Shown here: in pieces, positions 33,739-42,593 of the stretch
Layout of the letters: every line of letters starts with the position of its first letter
Numbering within the stretch: the stretch's first letter is position 1
Assembly (NCBI GenBank): GCA_900317155.1
Contig: ONFO01000006.1
Location: forward strand, 56,064-120,063
Direction: 5' to 3'
DNA from: an uncultured Bacteroidales bacterium
GTDB lineage: Bacteria > Bacteroidota > Bacteroidia > Bacteroidales > F082
Length of the DNA stretch: 64,000 nt
Made by a program: the position numbers and the translations under genes
The notes under the pieces: model-generated
Told to the model about the DNA's origin: nothing
The model's database searches: none
The model's input: only the letters and a program-made list of their open reading frames with translations

Positions 33739-35001
33739 TTATTCTTCCCTAATTGCATCAATAGCCTTAATCTGAATGGCTCTCCATGCGGGCAAAACGC
33801 CTGCGAGGAGGCCTGATATAATGACGATGACGGTGGCGGTCACAGCTGCGCCGAAACCGAGGTTCGGGTCCTGGAACATCATGTTGTCGCTCGGCATGTT
33901 GGAAGTAATCATCCCCACGATAGCCATGATGCCTACACCGATACACAAACCGACTAAGCCCGCCAACGTGGTGAGCAACAGGCTCTCCGACAGCACTTGG
34001 CCGATGATATCCTTGGGCTTGGCCCCGATAGCGCGCCTTACACCGATTTCGCGGGTGCGTTCTTTCACAGTTACGAGCATAATGTTGCTTACCCCGATGA
34101 TGCCCGACATCAACGTGCCCAATCCCACAATCCAGATGAGGATGTGAATGCCGAAAAACAGACCTTTGAAGGCTTTGAAAATCTCCGATACGTTGAATGA
34201 GTTGATGGCATCCTCGTCGGTGGGCGCAATGTCGTGCCGCTGCTTGATGAGCTGTTTCAGGTCTTCTTCAAAGCTCGTGATGGGCGTCTCGTCATCAGCC
34301 ACGATGGCAAAGAAACGAATCTTGTCACCTAAGGCATACACCTGCTGCATGGTCGTGTACGGCAGGATGACCGACTCGTCGATGGAGCCATTGATGTTGA
34401 CATTGTCCGTGTAGGAACGTATCACTCCCACCACTTGAAAATATATTCCATTGATCTTGACCATCTTGCCTAATGGATTTTCACCTCGCTCAAACATGGT
34501 TTCATACACTTTCTTTCCCAAGAGGCATACCTTTCGGTTGGCAGAGATGTCGGTATCGTTGATGAAGCGGCCCTTCAGAATCTTCGACTTTTCGATCTCG
34601 TTGTATTCGGGCAGCACGCCTTTCACTGAGAAACTACCACCGCGACTGCCGTAAATCACATTCTTGTCCTCGCTCGACCACACGCTGGCCTCAGGCGATA
34701 TGGCTTTGACACACGGGAATGTTTCCTTGATAGCCTCCAAATCAGCCAATTGCATCGACCAAGAACGACCTTTTTGGTAGCCTTTGTAAGGTTCGCTGGT
34801 TTCGCCGGTGAAGAAGAAGGCCGTGTTGGGTGTCACGCCTTCCACCTGCTGCATCAGGCCGTTTTCGAAGCCGTTTCCCGTCGAGGAAAGCACGACAAGC
34901 AAGAAAATGCCCCAAAACACGCCGAAGGCCGTCAGCAAGCTGCGGGTCTTGTTGCGCGTGATGGTCTGCCAAATCTCGTGTATGCCGTCGAAGTCGAACA
35001 T
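33739..35001 (-). CDS. MacB-type ABC transporter permease (copy 2)
   Basis: The 420-residue protein has the MacB_PCD plus FtsX layout: one N-terminal helix (SLLTAFGVFWGIFLLVVLSS), a large periplasmic domain (about 45-280), and three C-terminal helices with the FtsX signature VKERTREIGVRRAIGAKP. The ATPase is a separate protein here. It pairs with the second permease, 35014-36249, possibly as a heterodimer. Mechanotransmission transporters of this type drive periplasmic export rather than crossing the inner membrane. Confidence 0.9.
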   Translation of the reverse strand: MFDFDGIHEIWQTITRNKTRSLLTAFGVFWGIFLLVVLSSTGNGFENGLMQQVEGVTPNTAFFFTGETSEPYKGYQKGRSWSMQLADLEAIKETFPCVKAISPEASVWSSEDKNVIYGSRGGSFSVKGVLPEYNEIEKSKILKGRFINDTDISANRKVCLLGKKVYETMFERGENPLGKMVKINGIYFQVVGVIRSYTDNVNINGSIDESVILPYTTMQQVYALGDKIRFFAIVADDETPITSFEEDLKQLIKQRHDIAPTDEDAINSFNVSEIFKAFKGLFFGIHILIWIVGLGTLMSGIIGVSNIMLVTVKERTREIGVRRAIGAKPKDIIGQVLSESLLLTTLAGLVGLCIGVGIMAIVGMITSNMPSDNMMFQDPNLGFGAAVTATVIVIISGLLAGVLPAWRAIQIKAIDAIREE

Positions 35002-35013
35002 GATGCGTGGTTT

Positions 35014-36249
35014 TTATCTGTAATTCATTGCTTCAATAGGTTTGATTTTCACGGCGTTGCGTGCGGGGAAGAAACCTGCCAATACGCCGCAGACGATGAG
35101 CAAAGCCGTTGCCATCAGTACGATGCGGATGTCGATGCTCGGGACAATGTTCAAGGAGATTTCCTTGCCTTCCTGAACCTTAGCCAGAATAGTGCCACCG
35201 ACTTCAGCCGCAATCATGCCGAGCCACATCCCGATATAGCCGAATATGGTGGTGATAATCAAGGATTCGGTGACGATGGAGGCCAAGATCGAGCGTGACT
35301 TGGCGCCGAGGGCCTTGCGGATGCCGATTTCGTTGGTGCGTTCCTTCACGGTGATGCGCATGATGTTGCTCACACCCACGATGCCCGAAATGAGCATGGC
35401 AAAACCGATAATCCAGATGAAAAGCTCAAATGTGCGGAAAATTTTCATGGTTTGAAGGTATTCCTCTTGGGTGCTACCGATGTAAACGGCAGAGGTGTCG
35501 TCGGGGTCAAACTCGTGCAAATGCGCCAATTGGGTGCGCAGATAATGAGTGAACGCCTCGTTTTCTTCCTTGGTTTCCAAGCCTTTGACCGTGAAACTCA
35601 GCCTCCAGTAACGACTGATCCGCTTGATAGATTTCAAAGTGGAAAAAGGAATGTAGCTTTCGCCGCCATCGGAGTGTCTTTCTGCTTCGCAAACACCTAC
35701 AACGTTGAAAGCCATATTGTTGATGATAATAAACTGGCCGAGCGGCGACACGCCTTCGCCAAATAGCTTGTCGCGCAAAGTCTTATCAATAACAATGTAC
35801 TTTTCGCTGTTTTTCTCGTCCTGCACGTTGATGAATCGTCCTTCCAACATCTTCACATTGTTGATATCCTTGAAGACGGGCCTTACGCCGTTCACAAAAA
35901 TATTGTTCGATTTGTCGTTGAAAATGGCTGTGCCGCTGAAATAGCTACTCGGCGACACCTGATCAACATGCTTGGCTTCGGTTTCCAAAAAACGTATATC
36001 CTTGTCGTTGAAATAGATGGCGCGGTTGGTGCCGTGCCCTTTGAACGGCTTTGAGGTTTCGCCCCAATATAGGGTATAGACGTTTCTGGACTGGTCGCTG
36101 AACTCCTCACCAATCGCGTTGATGATGCCATTGCCGGCAGCGAGTAGCACGATGAGGATGAAGATGCCCCACGAGATGGCGAATCCCGTGAGGAAAGTCC
36201 TCAACTTGTTGCGGCTCAAGGCCATGAATATTTCGCGCCAGAAGTCCAT
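35014..36249 (-). CDS. MacB-type ABC transporter permease (copy 1)
   Basis: The 411-residue protein has the same layout as its downstream neighbour: helix 1 near 18-42, a periplasmic MacB-like domain, then three helices with VKERTNEIGIRKALGAKSRS. The start overlaps the ATPase stop by one base (TAATG). Two distinct permease genes with one ATPase gene suggest a heteromeric inner-membrane pump. Sequence differences from copy 2 are extensive, so this is an old duplication. Confidence 0.9.
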   Translation of the reverse strand: MDFWREIFMALSRNKLRTFLTGFAISWGIFILIVLLAAGNGIINAIGEEFSDQSRNVYTLYWGETSKPFKGHGTNRAIYFNDKDIRFLETEAKHVDQVSPSSYFSGTAIFNDKSNNIFVNGVRPVFKDINNVKMLEGRFINVQDEKNSEKYIVIDKTLRDKLFGEGVSPLGQFIIINNMAFNVVGVCEAERHSDGGESYIPFSTLKSIKRISRYWRLSFTVKGLETKEENEAFTHYLRTQLAHLHEFDPDDTSAVYIGSTQEEYLQTMKIFRTFELFIWIIGFAMLISGIVGVSNIMRITVKERTNEIGIRKALGAKSRSILASIVTESLIITTIFGYIGMWLGMIAAEVGGTILAKVQEGKEISLNIVPSIDIRIVLMATALLIVCGVLAGFFPARNAVKIKPIEAMNYR

Positions 36250-36956
36250 TACTTAATTTCCTTATCGAAGTCGATGCTGTCGGGGTTGTTGATTTCTATG
36301 TTTTCGATGACACCGTCTTTCAGGTGGATGATTTTGTTGGTTCTCAGGGCAATGCCTCTTTCGTGCGTGACGATGATCATGGTGATGCCGCTTTGGTTCA
36401 CTTCGCGGAGGATTTGCATCACCTCGGCGGAGGTCTTGCTGTCCAAGGCCCCCGTAGGCTCGTCAGCGAGGATGACTTTCGGCTGGGTCACCAAGGCGCG
36501 GGCCATCGAGACACGCTGTTTTTGTCCGCCAGAGAGTTCGTTGGGGTAATGGTCGGCCCATTCCTTCAGGCCAAAGCGTTCCAGGTATTCCATGGCCAAC
36601 TCATTGCGCTTCTTGCGACCCACGTTCTGGTAATAGAGGGGCAACGCCACGTTCTCCATCGCCGTCTTGAACGGGATGAGGTTGAACGACTGGAAGATGA
36701 ATCCGATGGTACGGTTGCGCATGTCGGCGGCCTCGTTCTCGCTGAGGTTTTTCACTAATTTCCCGTTGAGGTAGTATTCACCTGAGTCGTAATTGTCGAG
36801 GATGCCCAATATATTTAATAAGGTGGATTTCCCCGAGCCCGAAGCTCCCATAATGCTGACCATTTCTCCTTCTGCAACCTCCAAATCGATGCCCTTCAGC
36901 ACGTGCAAGGGCTGGGCGCCAAAGTAGGTCTTGTTAATTTTCTCCAATCGAATCAT
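36249..36956 (-). CDS. MacB/LolD-type ABC transporter ATPase
   Basis: The 235-residue protein has all ABC motifs: Walker A GASGSGKST at residues 37-45, the LSGGQKQR signature at 141-148, Walker B VILADEP at 161-167, and the switch His in IIVTHERG near 198. It drives the two permeases downstream. First gene of the export operon; the start is about 160 bases downstream of a TAnnTTTG element. That leader holds no coding frame I can support. Confidence 0.93.
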   Translation of the reverse strand: MIRLEKINKTYFGAQPLHVLKGIDLEVAEGEMVSIMGASGSGKSTLLNILGILDNYDSGEYYLNGKLVKNLSENEAADMRNRTIGFIFQSFNLIPFKTAMENVALPLYYQNVGRKKRNELAMEYLERFGLKEWADHYPNELSGGQKQRVSMARALVTQPKVILADEPTGALDSKTSAEVMQILREVNQSGITMIIVTHERGIALRTNKIIHLKDGVIENIEINNPDSIDFDKEIK

Positions 36957-37120
36957 CGCCTTGATTATTAAATAGGTATCACAACACTATTACCATAGGT
37001 AATACGCAGAAAGCCCACATTTGTTACATCCAGTGGAAAATAAATCCATTTTTTCGTTTTCGCCTAACGATCTATATGTTGTACTTATTAGCATTAGTGT
37101 ATTAGTTTATTAGAACACTG
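36957..37120 (-). other. Leader region of the export operon
   Basis: The 164 bases between the -7 element and the ATPase ATG are AT-rich and non-coding. A TATTACCATAGGTAATA palindrome at about 36989-37005 could fold or bind a regulator. No riboswitch class is recognised. Confidence 0.35.
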
Positions 37121-37128
37121 CAAAAGTA
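37121..37128 (-). promoter_or_regulatory. -7 promoter element of the export operon
   Basis: CAAAAGTA on the plus strand gives TACTTTTG on the minus strand. CTTG (37147-37150), close to the TTTG -33 box, lies 18 bases further upstream. Confidence 0.65.
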
Positions 37129-37187
37129 CAACTTTTTTGAATATGTCAAGAAAAAAGTGAGATTTTTTTCTTTTTTTTCTGCGGGTA

Positions 37188-37269
37188 CGTCATTGCGAGG
37201 AACGAAGCAATCCAGACACTAAACCATTTTGTTTTCTGGATTGCTTCGTCGTTCCTCCTCGCAATGACG
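37188..37269. repeat. Long inverted repeat (REP/MITE-like element)
   Basis: The left arm, 29 bases at 37188-37216, begins CGTCATTGCGAGGAACGAAG. It pairs with the right arm at 37235-37269. The right arm is identical except for two extra three-base insertions. A spacer of 18 bases separates the arms. The CATTGCGAGGAACGAAGCAATC core is a dispersed repeat I recall from several bacterial genomes. It lies between the export operon promoter and the 3' end of the gene at 37285, so it may also terminate transcription. Confidence 0.8.
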
Positions 37270-37284
37270 CAAAGCGACAATGTT

Positions 37285-38583
37285 TCACTGGCGAATCAAT
37301 TGTTCACAAAACGCCTCCAGTTCCTCCTTCGACGACCATTCCCTCATGATGAAGAAACAGCCATTCTCAAGGTTACTCATGATTTTCCATTCCTGAACTA
37401 CCACGCCATCGATGGAAACGGCACCTCTTTTTCCAGTGAGGTGCTTGGTAAATTCAAGCCAAAGTTGGCCTGCTTCAGGAGTCAGCCACACGATCATCGG
37501 AACGGAGACGTTGCTTGGGTATTTGGTAGGTTTGGTTACATCCACCCTTTGAACCATCGGCTTGCCGCCCAAAATCGCCGAACTGATGGCCGGACCTTCT
37601 TGGGAGTTTTTTTTCATACAATAAAGCCTCACCTCCTCGAGATTGTTTTCATCTTGTCTCCAACTATGTTTCGCTTCATTGCCCACTTCTATTGTCACCT
37701 TCCGCTGTTGCCCTCTCATAAGAACGCAACGACCAGGATCTAAGATTTGTAACAATTCTGGGACATCCTTTTCGGGGACGACCGTATCGGCAAAGACTTC
37801 CCAGATTGCCAGTTTCCCTTCCGTCAAATGGTCATCTGCAGCCCGTACATATTCCACGGTGCGCCACATCGGCGGCAGTTTCAGATAGGTTCCGACAATC
37901 GTGTAAGCCCAAATGTCGAGACCAACGAATGCGACAATCATGGCGATGCAGAACCACTGCTGTTTCTTATTGAAACCTGTTTCCTTATTTGTTGTTGTCT
38001 CAAAAGCCTCAATCTGGCGGATAATCTCGTCGCAAGGCCTTGTCTTATAGCGAATTTCACTAATCCCCAAAACTATCATTCCAACAACAACTGCCAAAAA
38101 TGTCAACATCATTGGCTTTCCACTATAGTTTTCGCCCACCAATGACATTAACAAGCCACAAACAAGGATGAGTCCAGTGGAATAATTCAGGACGGTAAAG
38201 ACGGAAAAGAGTTTCTTGAAACTTCGAGCGGTGTGGGAAAGAACGAGCAAATCGTCGTTTTCCAATGTTTTGCGCTGGAATTTGCGAGTCAAAACAAGTT
38301 CAATGACCAGGCAAGTGAACATAAATGCGACCCAAAACAGACTTAACGAAAGATTGTTGCCAAACCACAATTTGATTCCTAATAGACCAAAAATGGCAGC
38401 CAACGGACACATTATAATGCTCCTCATCCGGTTGCGTCTGTAGAAGTCCGTGCCCTGCTTGATGGACGACATCATCAGCCTGTCATTGACGATTTCCTGT
38501 TGGTCGAACTGTTGTTTCAGCGTTTCGTATTGCGCTTTCAGTTGGTCGAGTTCGCTTAAATTATTGTTTTCGTTGTTTTCCAT
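37285..38583 (-). CDS. Membrane protein with SecDF P1 head-like C-terminal domain, partner of ECF sigma factor
   Basis: The 432-residue protein starts with an acidic coiled-coil-like segment (SELDQLKAQYETLKQQ). It has about five membrane helices (60-78, 82-98, 128-148, 158-176, 215-232) and a C-terminal soluble domain. The end (LTPEAGQLWLEFTKHLTGKRGAVSIDGVVV and later MSNLENGCFFIM) resembles the SecDF P1 head subdomain. It is 12 bases downstream of an ECF sigma factor gene, the usual place for an anti-sigma factor. It has no recognisable zinc anti-sigma motif. An anti-sigma or sensing role is an inference from position only. Confidence 0.65.
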   Translation of the reverse strand: MENNENNNLSELDQLKAQYETLKQQFDQQEIVNDRLMMSSIKQGTDFYRRNRMRSIIMCPLAAIFGLLGIKLWFGNNLSLSLFWVAFMFTCLVIELVLTRKFQRKTLENDDLLVLSHTARSFKKLFSVFTVLNYSTGLILVCGLLMSLVGENYSGKPMMLTFLAVVVGMIVLGISEIRYKTRPCDEIIRQIEAFETTTNKETGFNKKQQWFCIAMIVAFVGLDIWAYTIVGTYLKLPPMWRTVEYVRAADDHLTEGKLAIWEVFADTVVPEKDVPELLQILDPGRCVLMRGQQRKVTIEVGNEAKHSWRQDENNLEEVRLYCMKKNSQEGPAISSAILGGKPMVQRVDVTKPTKYPSNVSVPMIVWLTPEAGQLWLEFTKHLTGKRGAVSIDGVVVQEWKIMSNLENGCFFIMREWSSKEELEAFCEQLIRQ

Positions 38584-38595
38584 GATGATTCCCTT

Positions 38596-39084
38596 TCATT
38601 CTTTTTTCGACATTTTCACCAATTTTTCCTTGATGCGCGCCAGCCTCACCCCCACGTTGTTGGGCGTGATGCCGATGATGGCCCCGATTTCGTCGTAACT
38701 GATGCCTTCGAGCCAAAGCAGGATGAGGCTTCGGTCGATGAGGTCGAGGCGCGAGATGCGATCGTAGAGTTCGCGGATTTGTTGCGTCTTGGGGTCGTCG
38801 GCCTCGTAAGGGTCGATGTCCACCGTCAGCGGCACGGTCTCGATGCGCCGGCGTTCCTTCTTGTCTTGGTTGATGGCCGTGTTGAGCGCGACGCGATAGA
38901 TCCAAGTCTGCGCGGTGCTGCGTCCCTCGTAGTTGTCGAAGCCGTTCCAAAGCCTGATGAGGATTTCCTGAAACAGGTCGTCGATTTCGGCCTTGTTGCG
39001 CGAGAACATATAGCACACCGTGTAGATGGTCCGCTTGTGCTGCCGCACCAAAAGTTCAAACTGATGTTCCTTGTCGTTGTTCAT
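38596..39084 (-). CDS. ECF-type RNA polymerase sigma factor
   Basis: The 162-residue protein has sigma region 2 (FELLVRQHKRTIYTVCYMF, DDLFQEILIRLWNGFDNYEG, TWIYRVALNTAI) and region 4 (LDLIDRSLILLWLEGISYDEIGAIIG, NVGVRLARIKEKL). It would direct RNA polymerase to a small regulon. The ATG at 39084 is used rather than a TTG at 39102. It is followed by a membrane protein gene that may regulate it. Confidence 0.92.
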   Translation of the reverse strand: MNNDKEHQFELLVRQHKRTIYTVCYMFSRNKAEIDDLFQEILIRLWNGFDNYEGRSTAQTWIYRVALNTAINQDKKERRRIETVPLTVDIDPYEADDPKTQQIRELYDRISRLDLIDRSLILLWLEGISYDEIGAIIGITPNNVGVRLARIKEKLVKMSKKE

Positions 39085-39137
39085 AATGCGTTTTCGTTGC
39101 AACGTTCATCATGTTAGACAACAAGGGAAGGGAATTC

Positions 39138-40760
39138 TTACATCACGGTGACAATTTTTGTCGAAAAGCCTTTAGCTGTTTCTATCCTAATCACATACAG
39201 GCCTTTTTCCAAATCGCCAAAGTCGAATTCAAAAGCATTGCCTGACACCACGCTTTCAAAGACTTTTTCTCCCAAGAGATTGAAAATGCATAGGTTGGAG
39301 ATACCTTCGGCCTCGATTTGCACCGAGCCCTTGGTAGGGTTAGGATAAACGGAAACGCCCTTGTCTTCATTCTCCGAAACCAATGTGCAATCCTCAACGA
39401 TGTTGGTGAACTGTTCGCTCCAATCGGAGTTCTCATACACTGAAACGCATCCGCAAGGTACCATGAGGGTGGTACAGCCAAAGCCGCCAAAGGGATACAT
39501 GTCAAGTGTTGGGGGCGTCTCAGCCCAAACTACCGCCTCTGTGAAGCCCGAACAACTTGCAAAAGCAAAGCTGCCAACATAATTCAAGCCCTTGGGAAGC
39601 GTCAGTTTGCCGTCGAAACCATGGCAGCCTTCAAACGCGCTTGAACCAATTTCTGTCACCAAATTAGGTATCACCAAGGAGCCGGTGAAGCCTGCGCATT
39701 CCTCAAAAGTCCAGCCGCCTATGTAGGTCAAGTTTTCGCTCAAGGTCAAGGTACCATCGAAACCTGTGCAATTCGCAAAAGCAGATTCGCCAAGCTCGAC
39801 GACGGTATTTGGGATGACCAAAGAGCCCGTCAGACCTGTACATTTTTCATAGGCATAATGTCCAATAGAAGTGATTTGTTCAGGAATCACCAACTCGCCT
39901 GTGAGCGTGTTGCAATAATAGAAAGCGTTGTTGCCGATACGGGTCACGTCATCAGGGATCACCGTGTTTTGGCAGCCGGCAAGCAGTTCGCTAGTGCTCG
40001 TCCTGATGATGGCGTTGCAACCATTTCGCGAGTCGAAGACGGGATTGCCAGCTTCAACGACAATCTCTTCCAGCCCAGCGCAACCACCAAACGGATTTGT
40101 GCCGATGTAAGTCACCGTGTTGGGAATGGTAATACTCGTCAAGCCAGTGAACCAAAACGACCAGCCGCCAATTTCAGTCACCGTGCTGGGGATGGTGATG
40201 GAAATCAAGCCGCTGATATGGCTAAATGCATCCTCCGCAATAGATTCGACACCGTAGGGAATTGTCGAATTCTTGCATCCGAATTTCAGTTCATTAGTAT
40301 AAGACGAGATAACAGCGTTGCAGTTGTCGCGCGAATCGTAGTCCTCGTTGGCAGGGTCGACCACAAAGCCCTCGATGCCATCGCAGCCATAGAAAGGCGT
40401 GTAGCCTATCCATTCCACAGAAGCAGGAATGTTCACGACACCGGTAAAACCGCAATAGTCAAAGGCATCATCACCGATTTCCTCAAGGGTATTGGGAAGG
40501 ACTAAAGCGCCTTCAAGTCCCCTACAATAGCTAAAAGCATAGCTGTCAATAATAGTTACGGCATAGCTGTTACCATTATAAACCACATAATCAGGAATGG
40601 TCAATGTACCCGTGGCATCGGTACCGTCGACATGGTCCAACACGGTGACGGAAGTCCCACCGTAGTTGACTTCATAGTTCAAGTCGCCATAAGTAAAAGT
40701 CTGGGCGTTCAGCTTCATCAAGCCGAAGACCAACAATAAAAGCAGGAAAAGTCTTTTCAT
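39138..40760 (-). CDS. BspA-like leucine-rich-repeat protein with T9SS sorting domain
   Basis: The 540-residue protein has a signal peptide (MKRLFLLLLLVFGLMKLNAQ) and tandem LRR_5/BspA-like repeats over most of its length. Repeats carry the pattern LVIPNTVVELGESAFANCTG, with single variants such as TSITIPNTVTYIG. The C-terminal 75 residues are a type A T9SS sorting domain (VYPNPTKGSVQIEAEG, IFNLLGEKVFE, GLYVIRIETAKG). It should be secreted through the outer membrane and anchored at the surface. The ATG at 40760 is chosen because the signal peptide starts there and a -7 element lies 27 bases upstream. Confidence 0.9.
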   Translation of the reverse strand: MKRLFLLLLLVFGLMKLNAQTFTYGDLNYEVNYGGTSVTVLDHVDGTDATGTLTIPDYVVYNGNSYAVTIIDSYAFSYCRGLEGALVLPNTLEEIGDDAFDYCGFTGVVNIPASVEWIGYTPFYGCDGIEGFVVDPANEDYDSRDNCNAVISSYTNELKFGCKNSTIPYGVESIAEDAFSHISGLISITIPSTVTEIGGWSFWFTGLTSITIPNTVTYIGTNPFGGCAGLEEIVVEAGNPVFDSRNGCNAIIRTSTSELLAGCQNTVIPDDVTRIGNNAFYYCNTLTGELVIPEQITSIGHYAYEKCTGLTGSLVIPNTVVELGESAFANCTGFDGTLTLSENLTYIGGWTFEECAGFTGSLVIPNLVTEIGSSAFEGCHGFDGKLTLPKGLNYVGSFAFASCSGFTEAVVWAETPPTLDMYPFGGFGCTTLMVPCGCVSVYENSDWSEQFTNIVEDCTLVSENEDKGVSVYPNPTKGSVQIEAEGISNLCIFNLLGEKVFESVVSGNAFEFDFGDLEKGLYVIRIETAKGFSTKIVTVM

Positions 40761-40786
40761 AGGGTATTCTTTTAAGATTATAGTGG

Positions 40787-40794
40787 CAAAATTA
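40787..40794 (-). promoter_or_regulatory. -7 promoter element of the LRR protein gene
   Basis: CAAAATTA on the plus strand gives TAATTTTG on the minus strand. It is 27 bases upstream of the ATG at 40760 and almost back-to-back with the prfB promoter. Confidence 0.6.
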
Positions 40795-40814
40795 CAAATT
40801 TTCCATAAAATTAC

Positions 40815-40822
40815 TACCTTTG
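40815..40822 (+). promoter_or_regulatory. -7 promoter element of prfB
   Basis: TACCTTTG matches TAnnTTTG, 32 bases upstream of the prfB ATG at 40854. Confidence 0.65.
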
Positions 40823-40853
40823 CAGCCCGAAAATAACACCTTATATAAATAAT

Positions 40854-41970
40854 ATGATCACCCAAGACCAACTTAAAGACTTATGTAAGAGGATTGATGC
40901 CTTGAGGAGGTATCTTTGACGTCGACAGACGTACCATCGAAGCACAAGAATTAGACGAAAAAACGCAAGACCCGCAGTTCTGGGCCGACCCTAAGGCTGC
41001 CGAAGCCACCATGAAGAAAGTGCGCGAGGTGAAAGGCTGGCTCAACGGATACAAGGAAGCCGAAGACGCAGGCAACGACCTCACCGTGCTCTTCGACTTC
41101 GCTAAGGAAGGCGAAGCCACCGAGGAAGAAGTGGACGAGCAATACAACGCCACCCTTCAAATCGTGGAGAACCTGGAGTTCAAAAACATGCTGCGCGAAG
41201 AAGCCGACCCTATGAGTGCCGTGCTGAAGATCAACGCGGGCGCAGGCGGCACCGAGGCCCAAGACTGGGCGCAGATGCTCATGCGCATGTATATGCGTTA
41301 CGCCGAAAACCACAAATACAAACTCACCATATCGAATCTCTTGGAAGCCGACGATGCTGGCATCAAGCAGGTGACCATGAAGATTGAAGGCGACTATGCC
41401 TACGGCTACTTGAAAGGCGAGAATGGCGTGCACCGCTTGGTGCGCGTCAGCCCGTACAACGCCCAAGGCAAGCGCATGACTTCATTTGCCTCGGTGTTCG
41501 TCACCCCGCTCGTCGACGACACCATCGAAATCGTGATTGAACAGTCACGTCTGTCGTGGGACACTTTCCGCAGCGGCGGTGCTGGTGGACAGAACGTGAA
41601 CAAGGTGGAATCGGGCGTGCGTTTACGCTACCAATATAAGGACCCGTACACGGGCGAGGAAGAGGAAATCCTCATCGAAAACACCGAAACCCGCGACCAA
41701 CCCAAAAACCGCGAGAACGCCTTGCGCCTCCTGAAGTCACAACTCTACGACCGCGAGATGCGTCACCGCATGGAAGAGCAAAACAAGATTGAGGCGGGCA
41801 AGCTGAAAATTGAATGGGGCTCACAAATTCGTTCTTATGTCTTCGACGACCGCCGTGTAAAAGACCATCGTACTAACTACCAGACCTCTGACGTTCAAAG
41901 CGTTATGGATGGCAACATTGATGCATTTTTGAAAGCCTATCTGATGGAATTTGGCGGTAAAAAGGAATAA
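40854..41970 (+). CDS. prfB: Peptide chain release factor 2 (with programmed +1 frameshift)
   Basis: The gene starts at ATG 40854 and meets an in-frame TGA at 40917-40919 after 21 codons. The site reads AGGAGGTATCTTTGAC, the classic RF2 autoregulatory frameshift signal with an internal Shine-Dalgarno-like AGGAGG. A +1 shift on CTT continues with GAC GTC GAC to the stop at 41970, giving about 371 residues. GGQ is present in SGGAGGQNVNKVESG for peptidyl-tRNA hydrolysis. The codon-recognition tripeptide reads SPY (RVSPYNAQGKR) where the textbook form is SPF. It terminates at UGA and UAA; low RF2 raises frameshifting, giving feedback control. Confidence 0.95.
40905..40920 (+). promoter_or_regulatory. 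RF2 programmed frameshift site
   Basis: AGGAGG (40905-40910), TAT, CTT slip codon and TGA stop followed by C (40917-40920). Spacing is that of the conserved bacterial prfB signal. It allows RF2 to control its own synthesis. Confidence 0.95.
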
Positions 41971-42035
41971 GACTGTGGCACGAATTTTGTAATTAGTAAA
42001 TATAATTATCTATAAATATTCTAAATCAATTATAA

Positions 42036-42464
42036 ATGAAAAAGTTAAGTATCATTACCACTTTCATCGCCATACTCTTCTGTTGCATGGGCACAACAAT
42101 GGCGCAAAACGACAACAGTAACCCTGGTATCACCAAATTTGTTGGTCAGTACTTTCCCAAAGCTAATGTTCTTATGGTGAATACTGAATGGGATGAATAC
42201 GAAGTAACCTTGAGCGATGGTACTCAAATCGAATTCACTCGCTCCCCCGAATGGAAAAGAATCGATTGTGAGCATTCCACTATTTATACAAATGTTCCCG
42301 CAGAACTCATCCCCGAGCCCATCGCCAACTACGTGAAAACCAACTTTGCTGATCAAAGCATCAAAAAAATTGAAAAAAAACGCAGAGGTTGGGATATTGA
42401 ACTGAATAGTGAACTTGAAATCAAGTTTAACAAGAACTTCGTTGTAACTAAAATCGACGATTAA
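42036..42464 (+). CDS. PepSY-like (DUF2874) exported protein
   Basis: The 142-residue protein has a signal peptide (ends TTMAQ). A PepSY_like fold follows with two related halves: ITKFVGQYFPKANVLMVN...DEYEVTLSDGTQIEF and IANYVKTNFADQSIKKIEKKRRGWDIEL...EIKF. Proteins of this type are small periplasmic proteins of unknown function, common in Bacteroidota. It stands alone between prfB and a strong terminator. Confidence 0.8.
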   Translation: MKKLSIITTFIAILFCCMGTTMAQNDNSNPGITKFVGQYFPKANVLMVNTEWDEYEVTLSDGTQIEFTRSPEWKRIDCEHSTIYTNVPAELIPEPIANYVKTNFADQSIKKIEKKRRGWDIELNSELEIKFNKNFVVTKIDD

Positions 42465-42487
42465 TCCTTGCAACAAAACAACTACTC

Positions 42488-42520
42488 AAGCGGCTTGAAA
42501 GACTTCAAGCCGCTTTTTGT
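42488..42520 (+). terminator. Rho-independent terminator after the PepSY-like gene
   Basis: Stem AAGCGGCTTGAA / TTCAAGCCGCTT with loop AGAC, followed by TTTGTTTG. The 12-base stem is perfect. Confidence 0.85.
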
Positions 42521-42564
42521 TTGCTTTTTTAGGCGCAACCGTACATTTTGTTTTTCAAAAACTG

Positions 42565-42572
42565 TAATTTTG
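42565..42572 (+). promoter_or_regulatory. -7 promoter element of cstA
   Basis: TAATTTTG lies 21 bases upstream of the ATG at 42594. Confidence 0.55.
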
Positions 42573-42593
42573 CGGCAAATAAACAGACAAACT

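Noticed and set aside
40854-41010. In-frame TGA near the start of prfB as a disrupting mutation or sequencing error
   Set aside because: The surrounding sequence is the conserved RF2 frameshift signal, so the stop is functional.
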